From: Stieleria marina
GTDB lineage: Bacteria > Planctomycetota > Planctomycetia > Pirellulales > Pirellulaceae
Length of the DNA: 64,000 nt
Reading direction: 5' to 3'
Assembly: GCA_007741555.1 (NCBI GenBank)
Contig: CP036526.1
Coordinates: 2,728,001-2,792,000 of the forward strand
The notes beneath the pieces are model-generated. The model was not told the DNA's origin. It did no database searches and saw nothing but the letters and a program-made list of their open reading frames with translations. A program made the translations under genes and the position numbers. Within the stretch, counting starts at the first letter, position 1. Every line of letters starts with the position of its first letter. Below, one piece after another: positions 16,123 through 25,115 of this stretch.

Positions 16123-18006
16123 ATGGCATACACGATCGTGGGCGTAATCGGACACATTGATCACGGCAAGACTTCTTTGGTCGCGGCGTTGACGGGGGTC
16201 GATACGGACACGCATCCAGAAGAAAAACGGCGTGGAATCACCATCGACCTTGGCTTCGCGTCCTACAAACTGGGCGACAACGAATTTGCGTTGATCGATG
16301 CGCCCGGTCACCAAAAATACATTGGCAATCTGCTGGCGGGTGTTTCCAGCATTGACTTGGGCCTGTTGGTCGTCGCGTGTGACCAAGGGATTCAAGAGCA
16401 AACACTGGAGCACGCAGCAATCCTGCAAAATCTAGGTGTCAAAAAACTGATCGTGGCTGTTTCTCGCATCGATCTCTCCGACGCCGACACGCTGGCGGAA
16501 CTGACCGAGGAGTTGCAAGTCTTTTTGGCTGACTACGGGTTTGACGACATTCCTGTTTTGCCAATTTCGTCCGTGACCGGTTCGGGGCTGGACGAACTGA
16601 AAAACGCGTTGGCATCTGCCGCTCGGACCGATGTTCGCAGCGAATCCGGTTTTTTTCGCATGCCGATCGATCGAGTGTTCAGTGTTCCAGGTCGCGGTTG
16701 TGTCGTTGCAGGGACGGTCTGGTCGGGCAAAATCAACGTCGGTGATTTGTTGCAAGTCGCGGGCGATGCGACGGACGTGCGAGTTCGCGAGTTAGAGGTC
16801 CACGGCGAGTCGGTGCAAACGTCCAAAATCGGCCGGCGCACGGCGATGAACATCACGGGCGTTTCTGCCAATGACCTTCGTCGCGGTAATGAATTGGTGG
16901 CCGCTGGCAGTTTTCAAGCCGCGACGCAGCACGTGGTCGCGATCAATATGTTTCGTGACACGGCGGAGTTGAAGATTCCCGCGACCGTGCAGGTTCACAC
17001 CGCTACGAATGCTTGCGAGGCACGCTTGACCGGAGTTCGCAAGCTGTCCCCTGCAGAACAAGCCGTGGTGGTCATCGAAACGGACGTGCCAATCGTGACG
17101 ACGCACAGTCAGCAGTTTCTGTTGCGGCGTCCCTACCCAATTGGGTCGTTCGCCAGCGGCCGATTTCTTGCTTCGCTGACACAGCCTCGGTCGCAGAAGC
17201 GTGAACTTGTTGAGCTCGGGCAATCGCTGGTCGGACCAGATCACTTGAAACGTCTGATTGCATGGTGCGACTATTGGGGCGAGATCGACATCGATCCCGT
17301 CCAAATCGAACTGAACCTTGGCATCGATCGGTCAGCGATTGATCAGTTGGTTGCGCGAGGAGTTGCGTCGGGAGATCTTTTAGCGACAGGCCAGACACAC
17401 ATCGTCAGCAGTCGAACGGTCAGTCGATCGATTGCGTACGCGATGAAATTGCTGAAGACACAAGCCGATTTGTCTGAAGATGCGTGGATGATCGAAGAGT
17501 CGCTCGTCAAAAAACTTGAATCCACTGGTTCGCCCTCCGTCGCTCGGTTGGTGATCAACCAACTGGTCGACGAGAAGCAAATTGTGCGGTTGAACCATCA
17601 TGTTGCGATCGCGACAGACGAAACGAAATTGTCTAAGAAGCAACGGGCAAGGATGGCTCAGGTAATCGATCTGTTCAAAGACACTCGCAAGCCGCCGACT
17701 CTAAAGGAAATTGCGGTCAAGTTGGATTGTTCGGCCGATGCGATCTCGTCGCCGGTGCGATTTGCGACTCAACAGCGAATCTTGACCGATCTGGGCAAAG
17801 GCTTCCTCTTTTCAACCGACGTTTTTCACGAACTGCTGGACGACCTGCGGGCACTTTTCGACGAACAAGCCGAGCGATCCGTGACCGAAATCAAAGATCG
17901 CTGGCAGGTCACGCGGAAACACGCCATTCCTTTATTAGAATACTGTGACAAAATGTCCTTGACGGTTCGCGATGGCAATCAGCGAACCGCGGGGCCCAGC
18001 CTTTGA
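16123..18006 (+). CDS. selB: Selenocysteine-specific elongation factor SelB
   Basis: A 627-residue GTPase that delivers Sec-tRNA(Sec) to the ribosome at UGA codons marked by a SECIS hairpin. The N terminus has G1 'GHIDHGKTSL', the switch segment 'KRRGITIDLGFA', G3 'DAPGHQKYIG' and the NKxD-like region 'AVSRIDLSD'. EF-Tu-like domains 2-3 follow ('RVFSVPGRGCVVAGTVWSG'). The C-terminal third holds winged-helix repeats ('LKEIAVKLDCSADAISS', 'VTEIKDRWQVTRKHAIPLLE') that bind the SECIS. The frame opens at 16009, but 'MAYTIVGVIGHIDHGKT' at ATG 16123 is the family start. It is first in the order selB, transglutaminase, selA, selD. Its client in this window is fwdB. Confidence 0.95.
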   Translation: MAYTIVGVIGHIDHGKTSLVAALTGVDTDTHPEEKRRGITIDLGFASYKLGDNEFALIDAPGHQKYIGNLLAGVSSIDLGLLVVACDQGIQEQTLEHAAILQNLGVKKLIVAVSRIDLSDADTLAELTEELQVFLADYGFDDIPVLPISSVTGSGLDELKNALASAARTDVRSESGFFRMPIDRVFSVPGRGCVVAGTVWSGKINVGDLLQVAGDATDVRVRELEVHGESVQTSKIGRRTAMNITGVSANDLRRGNELVAAGSFQAATQHVVAINMFRDTAELKIPATVQVHTATNACEARLTGVRKLSPAEQAVVVIETDVPIVTTHSQQFLLRRPYPIGSFASGRFLASLTQPRSQKRELVELGQSLVGPDHLKRLIAWCDYWGEIDIDPVQIELNLGIDRSAIDQLVARGVASGDLLATGQTHIVSSRTVSRSIAYAMKLLKTQADLSEDAWMIEESLVKKLESTGSPSVARLVINQLVDEKQIVRLNHHVAIATDETKLSKKQRARMAQVIDLFKDTRKPPTLKEIAVKLDCSADAISSPVRFATQQRILTDLGKGFLFSTDVFHELLDDLRALFDEQAERSVTEIKDRWQVTRKHAIPLLEYCDKMSLTVRDGNQRTAGPSL

Positions 18007-18027
18007 TGATCCAACTTTTTACGATCC

Positions 18028-19092
18028 ATGCCTCTGATCCATTGGACGGAACGCCCCGTGACGAAGACCTCTTTCCTGGCAGTTTTTTTAGCGGCAGTGT
18101 TCCTAGTCGCTGGGAATGTTGCTCCGTTTCAGACCGTTGCTCGCGCGGATGAATCAAGCGGAGACACAACCGCTGGCAAAGCGGGCAGTCGCACCTTTCA
18201 GTTGGACTATGGATTTGAAGTCGACGGGTTGCACGAGGGCGACGAAGTCAAAATGTGGCTTCCGATTCCGCAAAGCGATCGTCATCAGCAAATCGAAATT
18301 CTTTCGCGTGACTTGCCGGGCGTTGGAAGCGAATCGCGCGAGCCCAAGTATGGCAACAAGATGATTTACCGGGCATTAAAAGTTGGCGACAAGAGTTCGC
18401 TCAGTGCCAAGATTCGCTACCAAGTCCAGCGCCGCGAAGTCACCGCGGAATCGCCTACAGAGGAACAGGATTTGCTGAGCGAAATCGAAGAGCGATTGTT
18501 CCTGTCGCCCAACGCCATGGTTCCGATTGCAGACCTGCCAATCAAGTGGTTGATCGCGTCGGATAAGTTCTCGGTCGCACGTCAGATCTATGACCGTGTC
18601 GATGAACATGTGCGGTACGACAAGTCTGAACCGGGGTACGGCAATGGCGATGTGCTGTGGGTTTGCGACAGCCGATTTGGCAACTGCACCGATTTTCATA
18701 GTCTCTTTATCGCAATGGCTCGAGCTTCCAAGATCCCGGCTCGATTCGAGATTGGTTTCCCGCTGCCAACGGACAAGTCTTCTGGAAAAATCGGCGGGTA
18801 TCATTGCTGGGCCAGCTTCTATGATTCAAGCCGTGGCTGGTTTCCGGTCGACATCTCCGAAGCGGACAAGCATCCAGAGCTGAAAGAGTACTTCTTTGGT
18901 AACCTCTCTCCTGACCGGATCCGTTTTACGAAAGGACGCGACATCGATCTTGTGCCCAAACAAAGTTCTCCGCCGCTGAATTACTTTGTTTATCCGCATG
19001 TCGAAATCAACGGCAAGTTAGCTGATCAAAAACAGGTTTCGCTTCAGTTTGCTTTTCAAAATGTTGCCCCCAACGCGGATTCAAATGAATAA
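18028..19092 (+). CDS. Exported transglutaminase-like protein inside the sel operon
   Basis: A 354-residue protein with a signal peptide ('FLAVFLAAVFLVAGNVAPF') and a C-terminal transglutaminase/protease-like core. The triad is readable as Cys220 in 'GNCTDFHSLF', His259 in 'GGYHCWASFY' and Asp275 in 'WFPVDISEA' (numbered from ATG 18028; GTG 18058 is an alternative start). Such proteins act on peptides or cross-links outside the cytoplasm, and the substrate is unknown. It begins 21 bases after selB and overlaps the start of selA by eight bases, so it is co-transcribed with the selenium genes. There is no obvious functional reason, and it contains no Sec codon. Confidence 0.8.
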   Translation: MPLIHWTERPVTKTSFLAVFLAAVFLVAGNVAPFQTVARADESSGDTTAGKAGSRTFQLDYGFEVDGLHEGDEVKMWLPIPQSDRHQQIEILSRDLPGVGSESREPKYGNKMIYRALKVGDKSSLSAKIRYQVQRREVTAESPTEEQDLLSEIEERLFLSPNAMVPIADLPIKWLIASDKFSVARQIYDRVDEHVRYDKSEPGYGNGDVLWVCDSRFGNCTDFHSLFIAMARASKIPARFEIGFPLPTDKSSGKIGGYHCWASFYDSSRGWFPVDISEADKHPELKEYFFGNLSPDRIRFTKGRDIDLVPKQSSPPLNYFVYPHVEINGKLADQKQVSLQFAFQNVAPNADSNE

Positions 19093-20482
19093 AACGCAGC
19101 AGCTCCGCGAATTGCCCTCCGTCGACGAAGTCCTGCATTTCGACGCGATCCAGGACCTTGCGTTGTCGTGCCCACGGCAGAGTTTAGTAGGTTGGGTTCG
19201 GCAGGCCATCGATTCGCAACGACAATTGATTCTGTCGGAAGAATCAGGCACACGCCCGTCGCATGAAGCGATTGTGGAAATGATCCTCGCGCAAGCCGAT
19301 TTGAACCAGCGCGAATCGCTACAGCATGTCATCAACGCCACCGGCATCATGCTGCACACCAATCTTGGTCGCGCTCCGTTGGCGGCTCGCGCGATCCAGC
19401 GAGTTCGGCAGGCGTCGGCGTTCTCGAACGTCGAACTGGACCTTGATTCGGGCAAACGGAGCAAACGTGGCTTTCGCGTGACGAAATTGTTGCAAGAGTT
19501 GACGGGGGCCGAAGCAGCTTTGGTGGTCAATAATTGTGCTGCCGCGACGATGCTTGTTTTGCAGACGATGGCGAGCGGAAAAGAGGTCGTGATTTCGCGC
19601 GGCCAACTGGTGGAGATTGGTGGTGGGTTTCGATTGCCAAATGTTTTTTCAGCGGCTGGTGTGAAGCTCTGCGAAATTGGCACGACCAATCGCACTCATG
19701 TCCACGACTACGAGGCTGCGATCGGCGAAGAAACGGCGGCCATCATGCGGGTTCATCACAGTAATTTTGCACAAATTGGTTTTGTAACCGAGCCGACGAT
19801 CGCGGAGCTGATTTCGTCAAAACGGCCTGAATCGGTTCCCGTGATTGACGACGTTGGCAGCGGCTGCGTGGGGGATCTTTCCCAATACGGCATCGAAGAA
19901 CCCGATGTGATTGCAAGTGTCGCCGCAGGTGCTGACGTAACGCTCTTTAGCGGCGACAAACTGTTTGGCGGACCCCAAGCGGGGATCATCGTCGGTCGTG
20001 AGCATTGGATCCGACGCATGAGCAAGAATCCTCTGATGCGAGCGATTCGCGTGGACAAGATGACTCTGGCGGCTCTGGAAGCGACGACTGAAATTCACTT
20101 GGCTGGCAATGCGACACAGGAGCTTCCGCTGATGCAAATGCTGTCCAAACCGCTCGCAGAGATTCAGTCCAGCTGCCAACAGGTTGTGCAATCGCTTCGC
20201 AAGACATCGTCCGCGACGGTTTCTGTTGTATCGTCCGAAAGTCAAGTTGGTGGCGGTTCTGTGCCCGGTGTGGGCGTTTCAAGTCACGCGATCAAAATTC
20301 AAACGGACCACGCCGATCAACTTTGTCAGTTTCTGCGATCGGGACGTCCTGCTGTGCAAGGCCGGATCACCGATGGAGCGGTGTTGCTTGATTTGCGAAC
20401 GGTTGCTGACGAGGAAATCAATTTGCTGACCGGTCGAATAAATGACTCGCTCGCAGAGTTGGAATCGGGGCACGCGCAGTGA
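19085..20482 (+). CDS. selA: L-seryl-tRNA(Sec) selenium transferase SelA
   Basis: A 465-residue PLP enzyme that converts Ser-tRNA(Sec) to Sec-tRNA(Sec) using selenophosphate. Typical stretches are 'INATGIMLHTNLGRAPL', 'FSNVELDLDSGKRSKRG', 'VVNNCAAATMLVL', 'ISRGQLVEIGGGFRLPNVF' and 'VHHSNFAQIGFV'. The PLP lysine is in 'LFSGDKLFGGPQAG' (Lys292). Length matches E. coli SelA (463). Start ATG 19085 gives the family N terminus and lies inside the end of the transglutaminase gene. The stop TGA overlaps the GTG of selD (GTGA), so translation is probably coupled. Confidence 0.96.
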   Translation: MNKTQQLRELPSVDEVLHFDAIQDLALSCPRQSLVGWVRQAIDSQRQLILSEESGTRPSHEAIVEMILAQADLNQRESLQHVINATGIMLHTNLGRAPLAARAIQRVRQASAFSNVELDLDSGKRSKRGFRVTKLLQELTGAEAALVVNNCAAATMLVLQTMASGKEVVISRGQLVEIGGGFRLPNVFSAAGVKLCEIGTTNRTHVHDYEAAIGEETAAIMRVHHSNFAQIGFVTEPTIAELISSKRPESVPVIDDVGSGCVGDLSQYGIEEPDVIASVAAGADVTLFSGDKLFGGPQAGIIVGREHWIRRMSKNPLMRAIRVDKMTLAALEATTEIHLAGNATQELPLMQMLSKPLAEIQSSCQQVVQSLRKTSSATVSVVSSESQVGGGSVPGVGVSSHAIKIQTDHADQLCQFLRSGRPAVQGRITDGAVLLDLRTVADEEINLLTGRINDSLAELESGHAQ

Positions 20483-22659
20483 ATCAGAGTAGCGACCGAG
20501 ATCGGTCTTGTAGCAAACACATTGTTTTGGTCGGTGTCGGGCATACCAATGCGCACATCGTCCGAATGTGGGGAATGGATCCGATCCCCGACACGGATTT
20601 GACGTGCATCAGTGATTTTCCCATCGCGACGTATTCGGGAATGATGCCCGCCGTTTTGGCTCGGCAGGTTCCACCGGATCAGATGCAAATTGATTTGGTT
20701 CGTTTGTGCGAATCGGTCGGCGCTCGCTTGATCCTGGGTAATGTTCGGGGAGTCGACCATCACAAACGCGAAGTTCTGATGGATGACCATCCGCCGATCG
20801 CGTTTGATGCGTTGTCGATCGGGATCGGATCGGTTCCCACCACCAACCACGTTGACATCGCAAGCGATTCACTGATCAAGATCAAGCCGATGCAGACATT
20901 CATGCAGCGGCTGGCTGACCAGGTGCGGCGTGTGGAAAAGGACGCAACGCAGGACAATTTGAAAATTGCGATCGTGGGCAGTGGTGTAGCGGGCGTGGAG
21001 ATTTCGCTTTGCCTACCAAATTTCTTGAAAGAACACTCGGAGCGTCGCTTTGATTTGCGGATCGTCACGCGTAGCAAACAGGTCCTGCCGAGCGTCAGCG
21101 ATTCGATGCGGAAAAAGGCGTTGGCAAAGATTCAGCAACGCGGTATCGAAGTAACAACCGGGCAGACGGTTGTTGGCGTCACGCCGCAAGGAATCCAGTT
21201 AGATAACGGCTCACTCCTGCACGCGGACATTGTGATTTGGGCGACGGGCGCAAGTGCACCTGACGCGTTGGAACGATTTGCTTTGCCGACCGATGATCGC
21301 GGTTTTCTGCTAACGGACGCGACGCTGCGTAGTACATCGGGGAAACCTTGTTTCGCAGTCGGCGACACGGGAACGATTGTTTCGCAGAATTTGCCCAAAG
21401 CCGGCGTCTATGCTGTTCGCCAAGGTCCGGTCCTGTGGCAAAATCTGCGTCGACTGCTGCGTGGCCAGGATTTGACGACGTACCGTCCACAGCGATCATT
21501 TTTAAAACTGCTTAACTGTGGCGATTCCACCGCAATCGGGCAGTGGAAATTTCTGTCGTTTTCAGGTCGCTGGGTGATGGGGCTGAAGCATCGGATTGAT
21601 TCCAATTTCATGGAAATGTATCGACCGATGGAGATGGGCAGCAGCGACGATCCGGATAGCGAAATGCAATGCCGTGGTTGTGGGTGCAAGCTGGGCGCCG
21701 ATCCTCTGGCCAAAGCGATCGCAATGATCGGCGGAGACAAGATTCCTTTGGAAGACGCCGCGGTTGTTCATCAAGACAGTGAATCGACGCTGTTGGCTTC
21801 GACGGATTTCTTTACCACGCCGTTTGATGATGCGTATTTGTCTGGACGCGTCGCAGCACTTCATTCAGCCAGTGACATCATTGCCAGCGGTGGGGTGCCG
21901 ACGCATGCCTTGGCTAATGTGGTGTTGTCCGAAGGTGACGAAACAACGCAGCAGCGAACTTTGGCCGATTTCCTGGCCGGTGCCCGACGTCAGTTTGATG
22001 AAGTGGGCGCAAACATTGTTGGCGGACACACGATTGTTGGCCCGCGAATGGAGGCTGGGTTTACGGTCATCGGTCGCACAGATGGCAACATGCTGCGGAA
22101 ATCAAATTTGCAATCCGGCGACGTCCTTTGCTTGACCAAGCCGCTAGGGATTGGTGTGCTACTGGCTGCTCACATGCGGTCGCTTTGCTCGGCCTCGGAA
22201 TACTTGGGCGTCATCGAATCGATGCTGGCTCCACAGCATGGTTACATTCCGTTTGCGAAGTCACACGAAACGACTGCCATGACCGATGTGACTGGCTTTG
22301 GACTGGCGGGACATCTGATCGAGATGCTTCGTGAAAGCGGCGCCGCAGCTGAATTGTCGCTCCAGCAGGTCCCGCTGCTTGATGGGACCGAGCGTTTGCT
22401 GAACGCTGGTGTCCAAAGCACACTGGCGCCCGACAACCGTCGGTTTGAGCGTTGGGTCGATGCGCACGAAGAGTTGCGAGAGCTCGCTTCGTATCGAGCA
22501 CTTTTCGATCCGCAAACGTGCGGGGGGCTGTTGTTTGGGATCGATCCGAATCGGCTTGATCAAATGAATTCCGAATTGATCGCCGCTGGTCTGCCACCCG
22601 CTGTGCGCGTCGCGACGGTCATTTCATCGGACAAACCGATGTTGAAAATCGTTGCTTAA
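20479..22659 (+). CDS. selD: Selenide, water dikinase fused to an N-terminal NADH-dehydrogenase-like flavoprotein
   Basis: A 726-residue two-domain protein. Residues 1 to about 375 are a pyridine nucleotide-disulfide/NDH-2-like FAD oxidoreductase ('VLVGVGHTNAHIVRMWG', 'IAIVGSGVAGVEISLCLP', 'FAVGDTGTIV'). From about residue 395 on it is SelD, which makes selenophosphate from selenide and ATP. The catalytic 'CRGCGCKLGADP' has Cys401 and Lys404 in the positions of E. coli Cys17 and Lys20, so the active site uses Cys rather than Sec. 'GGHTIVGPRMEAGFTVIG' and 'MTDVTGFGLAGHLIEML' are SelD motifs. The oxidoreductase may supply or handle reduced selenium, which is inference. GTG 20479 overlaps the selA stop. 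Confidence 0.93.
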   Translation: MNQSSDRDRSCSKHIVLVGVGHTNAHIVRMWGMDPIPDTDLTCISDFPIATYSGMMPAVLARQVPPDQMQIDLVRLCESVGARLILGNVRGVDHHKREVLMDDHPPIAFDALSIGIGSVPTTNHVDIASDSLIKIKPMQTFMQRLADQVRRVEKDATQDNLKIAIVGSGVAGVEISLCLPNFLKEHSERRFDLRIVTRSKQVLPSVSDSMRKKALAKIQQRGIEVTTGQTVVGVTPQGIQLDNGSLLHADIVIWATGASAPDALERFALPTDDRGFLLTDATLRSTSGKPCFAVGDTGTIVSQNLPKAGVYAVRQGPVLWQNLRRLLRGQDLTTYRPQRSFLKLLNCGDSTAIGQWKFLSFSGRWVMGLKHRIDSNFMEMYRPMEMGSSDDPDSEMQCRGCGCKLGADPLAKAIAMIGGDKIPLEDAAVVHQDSESTLLASTDFFTTPFDDAYLSGRVAALHSASDIIASGGVPTHALANVVLSEGDETTQQRTLADFLAGARRQFDEVGANIVGGHTIVGPRMEAGFTVIGRTDGNMLRKSNLQSGDVLCLTKPLGIGVLLAAHMRSLCSASEYLGVIESMLAPQHGYIPFAKSHETTAMTDVTGFGLAGHLIEMLRESGAAAELSLQQVPLLDGTERLLNAGVQSTLAPDNRRFERWVDAHEELRELASYRALFDPQTCGGLLFGIDPNRLDQMNSELIAAGLPPAVRVATVISSDKPMLKIVA

Positions 22660-22711
22660 GGAATCCCGATCACGCCGCTTGGAAATCGTCGCTCAAAATA
22701 CGCAGGTCGAT

Positions 22712-23545
22712 TTACTCAGCGACACAGGGGTTGGTCAGTGTTCCAATTCCGTCAATTTTTACTTCGCAGATGTCGCCCGGTTTCAAGAACACAGGCGGCT
22801 TGCGCGCCGCGCCAACTCCGGGCGGTGTTCCGGTGAAAATCAGATCGCCTGGTTGAAGCTTACAGATCTTTGACACATGTTCGATCAGCTCGGGGATGTC
22901 AAAGATCAATTGCGCCGTCGTGCTGTCCTGCATCGTCTCGCCATTGAGAATCAGTTGAACACGCACATCACTTGGGTCGGGCATCTCATCTTTCGTCACG
23001 ACCCACGGCCCGATCGGTGCGAAAGTGTCAAACGTCTTGCCCAGTAGCCACTGTCCGCCAGGTCGGCCTTTTTGCCAGTCGCGAGCGGAAACGTCATGAC
23101 CGCACGTGTATCCAAAAACGTGATCCATCGCCGACGCTTTGCTGATGTGTTTGCCACCCTTGCCAATCACGACGACGAGTTCTGCCTCGTAGTCGACTTG
23201 ATCAGAAACTTTGGGCAATACGATCGCGTCTTGGTCGCCGATGATCGTGCTGACAAACTTGTTGAACACAACTGGTTCGGAGGGGATTTCTGACCCCGTT
23301 TCGATCGCGTGATCACGGTAGTTCAAGCCGATGCAGATGACTTTTTCGGGCGTTGGAACTGGCGGCAAGAATTTGCCAGGCGCAGGTTGCCAATTCGCAT
23401 CTTGGGGCACACTGGAGAATTGGCGGTTGGCCAAGTCAAACAGGCTGCAGTCGTTCGGAGCGCCTTCTAGCAGGCAAACGCGACCGTTGTCGTAAAGTGC
23501 TGCCTGAGGTTGATTATCGTCGTTCAAAATCCGACACAGCGCCAT
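22712..23545 (-). CDS. Fumarylacetoacetate hydrolase family protein
   Basis: A 277-residue FAH-fold protein. The conserved '[20 protein letters not shown]', the metal-binding acidic set in '[19 protein letters not shown]', '[14 protein letters not shown]', and '[19 protein letters not shown]' are all present. Members hydrolyse or decarboxylate diketo-acids (fumarylpyruvate, acylpyruvates, 2-hydroxyhepta-2,4-diene-1,7-dioate), and the exact substrate cannot be read. It is convergent with selD and ends 52 bases from it. Confidence 0.88.
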   Translation of the reverse strand: MALCRILNDDNQPQAALYDNGRVCLLEGAPNDCSLFDLANRQFSSVPQDANWQPAPGKFLPPVPTPEKVICIGLNYRDHAIETGSEIPSEPVVFNKFVSTIIGDQDAIVLPKVSDQVDYEAELVVVIGKGGKHISKASAMDHVFGYTCGHDVSARDWQKGRPGGQWLLGKTFDTFAPIGPWVVTKDEMPDPSDVRVQLILNGETMQDSTTAQLIFDIPELIEHVSKICKLQPGDLIFTGTPPGVGAARKPPVFLKPGDICEVKIDGIGTLTNPCVAE

Positions 23546-23932
23546 CGTTCTTACTCGCAGTTCAGGGATCGATTGGTAGATCCGGCAAACTTTATCGCCT
23601 TTGATCGCAGTCGGCTAGCGACCTCGCGCATCGCTCGGTGAAAGTCAGTCCGATTAGGAGCTGCGTGGGGCTAATTGCCGCAAGGAAACTGGCATCGTTT
23701 GCTTGGACATCCGATTGCCGCAGGGCGAGTCACTTTTCGAAACTGGGGCAACTCCTAGCGGAACGGCGCGAGCCGTCCGGTGCGTCTAAAAACGATTCGC
23801 CCGGCCGATTGTCGCAATGCACTTACAGACGCAATCCGCTGGAGCATGGATTAGTCCGCGTCTCCGGCGAAGGTAGGTCACTGCAATCAGAGACCTTCTT
23901 GAGCAAAGGATCGGATTAGCGAGGTTTTTGAT
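23546..23932. other. Intergenic region, no feature recognised
   Basis: About 390 bases between two minus-strand genes. I see no reading frame with protein character and no tRNA-like fold. It was checked as a possible home for tRNA-Sec because of the nearby sel genes, and none was found. One small inverted repeat (AGGTC...GACCT near 23872-23893) has no T-run. Confidence 0.4.
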
Positions 23933-25057
23933 TTAGCGTATGCGGCGCATGTACGTCACAAAAGCTTTATCCAGTTCGACCAATGTCATGTCGAATGCTT
24001 TCTCGAAATCATCGATTCGTTCTTTTGCTGACAGTTCGGCCAATGGCTTCCCTTCGCTGATTTGCTTCAAGTACTGGGTGTATTGTTTGCGTTTCGTTTT
24101 GATCAGAAAATACGTCAGCGCCCAGGCTTCTCCATAGCTGGCTTCCATCGACGCGGCGTTGCGAAAACGCACATCGTTGGCAAGCAGCGTTGCCAAGGAC
24201 TCTTCAGGTCTAGTGCGTTGGTAGCGATTCCAGCGATTCAGATTGACGCGATTGACTCGGCCGATGCCTCGCCAGCCACGTGGGTTGCTCGTGTCGGGAG
24301 ACTCAAAAAACATCGCCAGGCCTTCGCTCAACCACATGGGATTGTCAGCGAACCGCCGCTGCATGGTGCAGTTGTAAGCGAGTTGGTGTGTCGCTTCGTG
24401 GATGATCGTGGCAATGTTGCGTTCAAAATTTGGCATGTTGAACGTCATCATGCGATTGCTGGCCAAGTGATAGTAGCCGATCACCGATTTGGCCGTCTCA
24501 CCAACGTCGGCAGTTCCATATCGCAAAAAATCATCGTGGTCATTCAGTACCAACGCCACCAGCGGAAATCGTGGTTTGGGAAGCTTCCAGCGTTGGTTCT
24601 TCCAAAACGAAAAAAAGCTGCGATAGAGCTGTTCGAAGAGTCCGCCGACTCGCCGAGCATAGTCAACATTGGTGTTGTGGACGATGACGTAATTAGTCGT
24701 TCGATAGACTTTGAAACCGGCAGGCATTTCGGCCAACATGCGGCGCTGGATTTCGTCGTCGTCGATCGGGACAAGCGTCGTGTCGTCGGACTTGCGATGC
24801 TGGATCTGTTCCGGTTGGATCGTCCAGATGCGACCGTCGTCGGCCAACAGCATCAGTCCGCCATCTTTGGCTTCGACCAATAATTCGCCCACGACGGTGC
24901 GTAGTTTTTGATCGTCGGTGTCGGCTTCGTCAGGTTCGGCCGTTTTCGTTTCGCGAAATGTCACCGTTTCCACGGCTGGCAACTGCGCCGAGGACTGCGC
25001 AAGAACCGCCAAAGTCAATACAAAAGCGTGTCGACACACCAACCGTGGCATAACCAT
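23933..25057 (-). CDS. DUF1570-type exported metallopeptidase-like protein
   Basis: A 374-residue protein with a signal peptide ('RHAFVLTLAVLAQSSAQLPA'). A C-terminal zinc-peptidase-like core carries the HExxH motif 'IIHEATHQLAYN' (His220, Glu221, His224) and a downstream glutamate in 'WLSEGLAMFFE' (Glu245), the layout of gluzincin-type DUF1570 proteins. It is predicted to act in the periplasm, with unknown substrate. Two ATGs (25057, 25051) are possible. It follows the ABC permease gene on the same strand after 58 bases, but no functional link is evident. Confidence 0.75.
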   Translation of the reverse strand: MVMPRLVCRHAFVLTLAVLAQSSAQLPAVETVTFRETKTAEPDEADTDDQKLRTVVGELLVEAKDGGLMLLADDGRIWTIQPEQIQHRKSDDTTLVPIDDDEIQRRMLAEMPAGFKVYRTTNYVIVHNTNVDYARRVGGLFEQLYRSFFSFWKNQRWKLPKPRFPLVALVLNDHDDFLRYGTADVGETAKSVIGYYHLASNRMMTFNMPNFERNIATIIHEATHQLAYNCTMQRRFADNPMWLSEGLAMFFESPDTSNPRGWRGIGRVNRVNLNRWNRYQRTRPEESLATLLANDVRFRNAASMEASYGEAWALTYFLIKTKRKQYTQYLKQISEGKPLAELSAKERIDDFEKAFDMTLVELDKAFVTYMRRIR

Positions 25058-25115
25058 CCATCACATTGAAAAGAACTGTCAGAAATGCCAGGGAAACCAC
25101 CGCGGCAAGAGATCA

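Noticed and set aside
23546-23932. tRNA-Sec in the gaps around the sel operon
   Set aside because: No UCA-anticodon loop with flanking stems and long acceptor/variable arms was found here or in the other gaps inspected.
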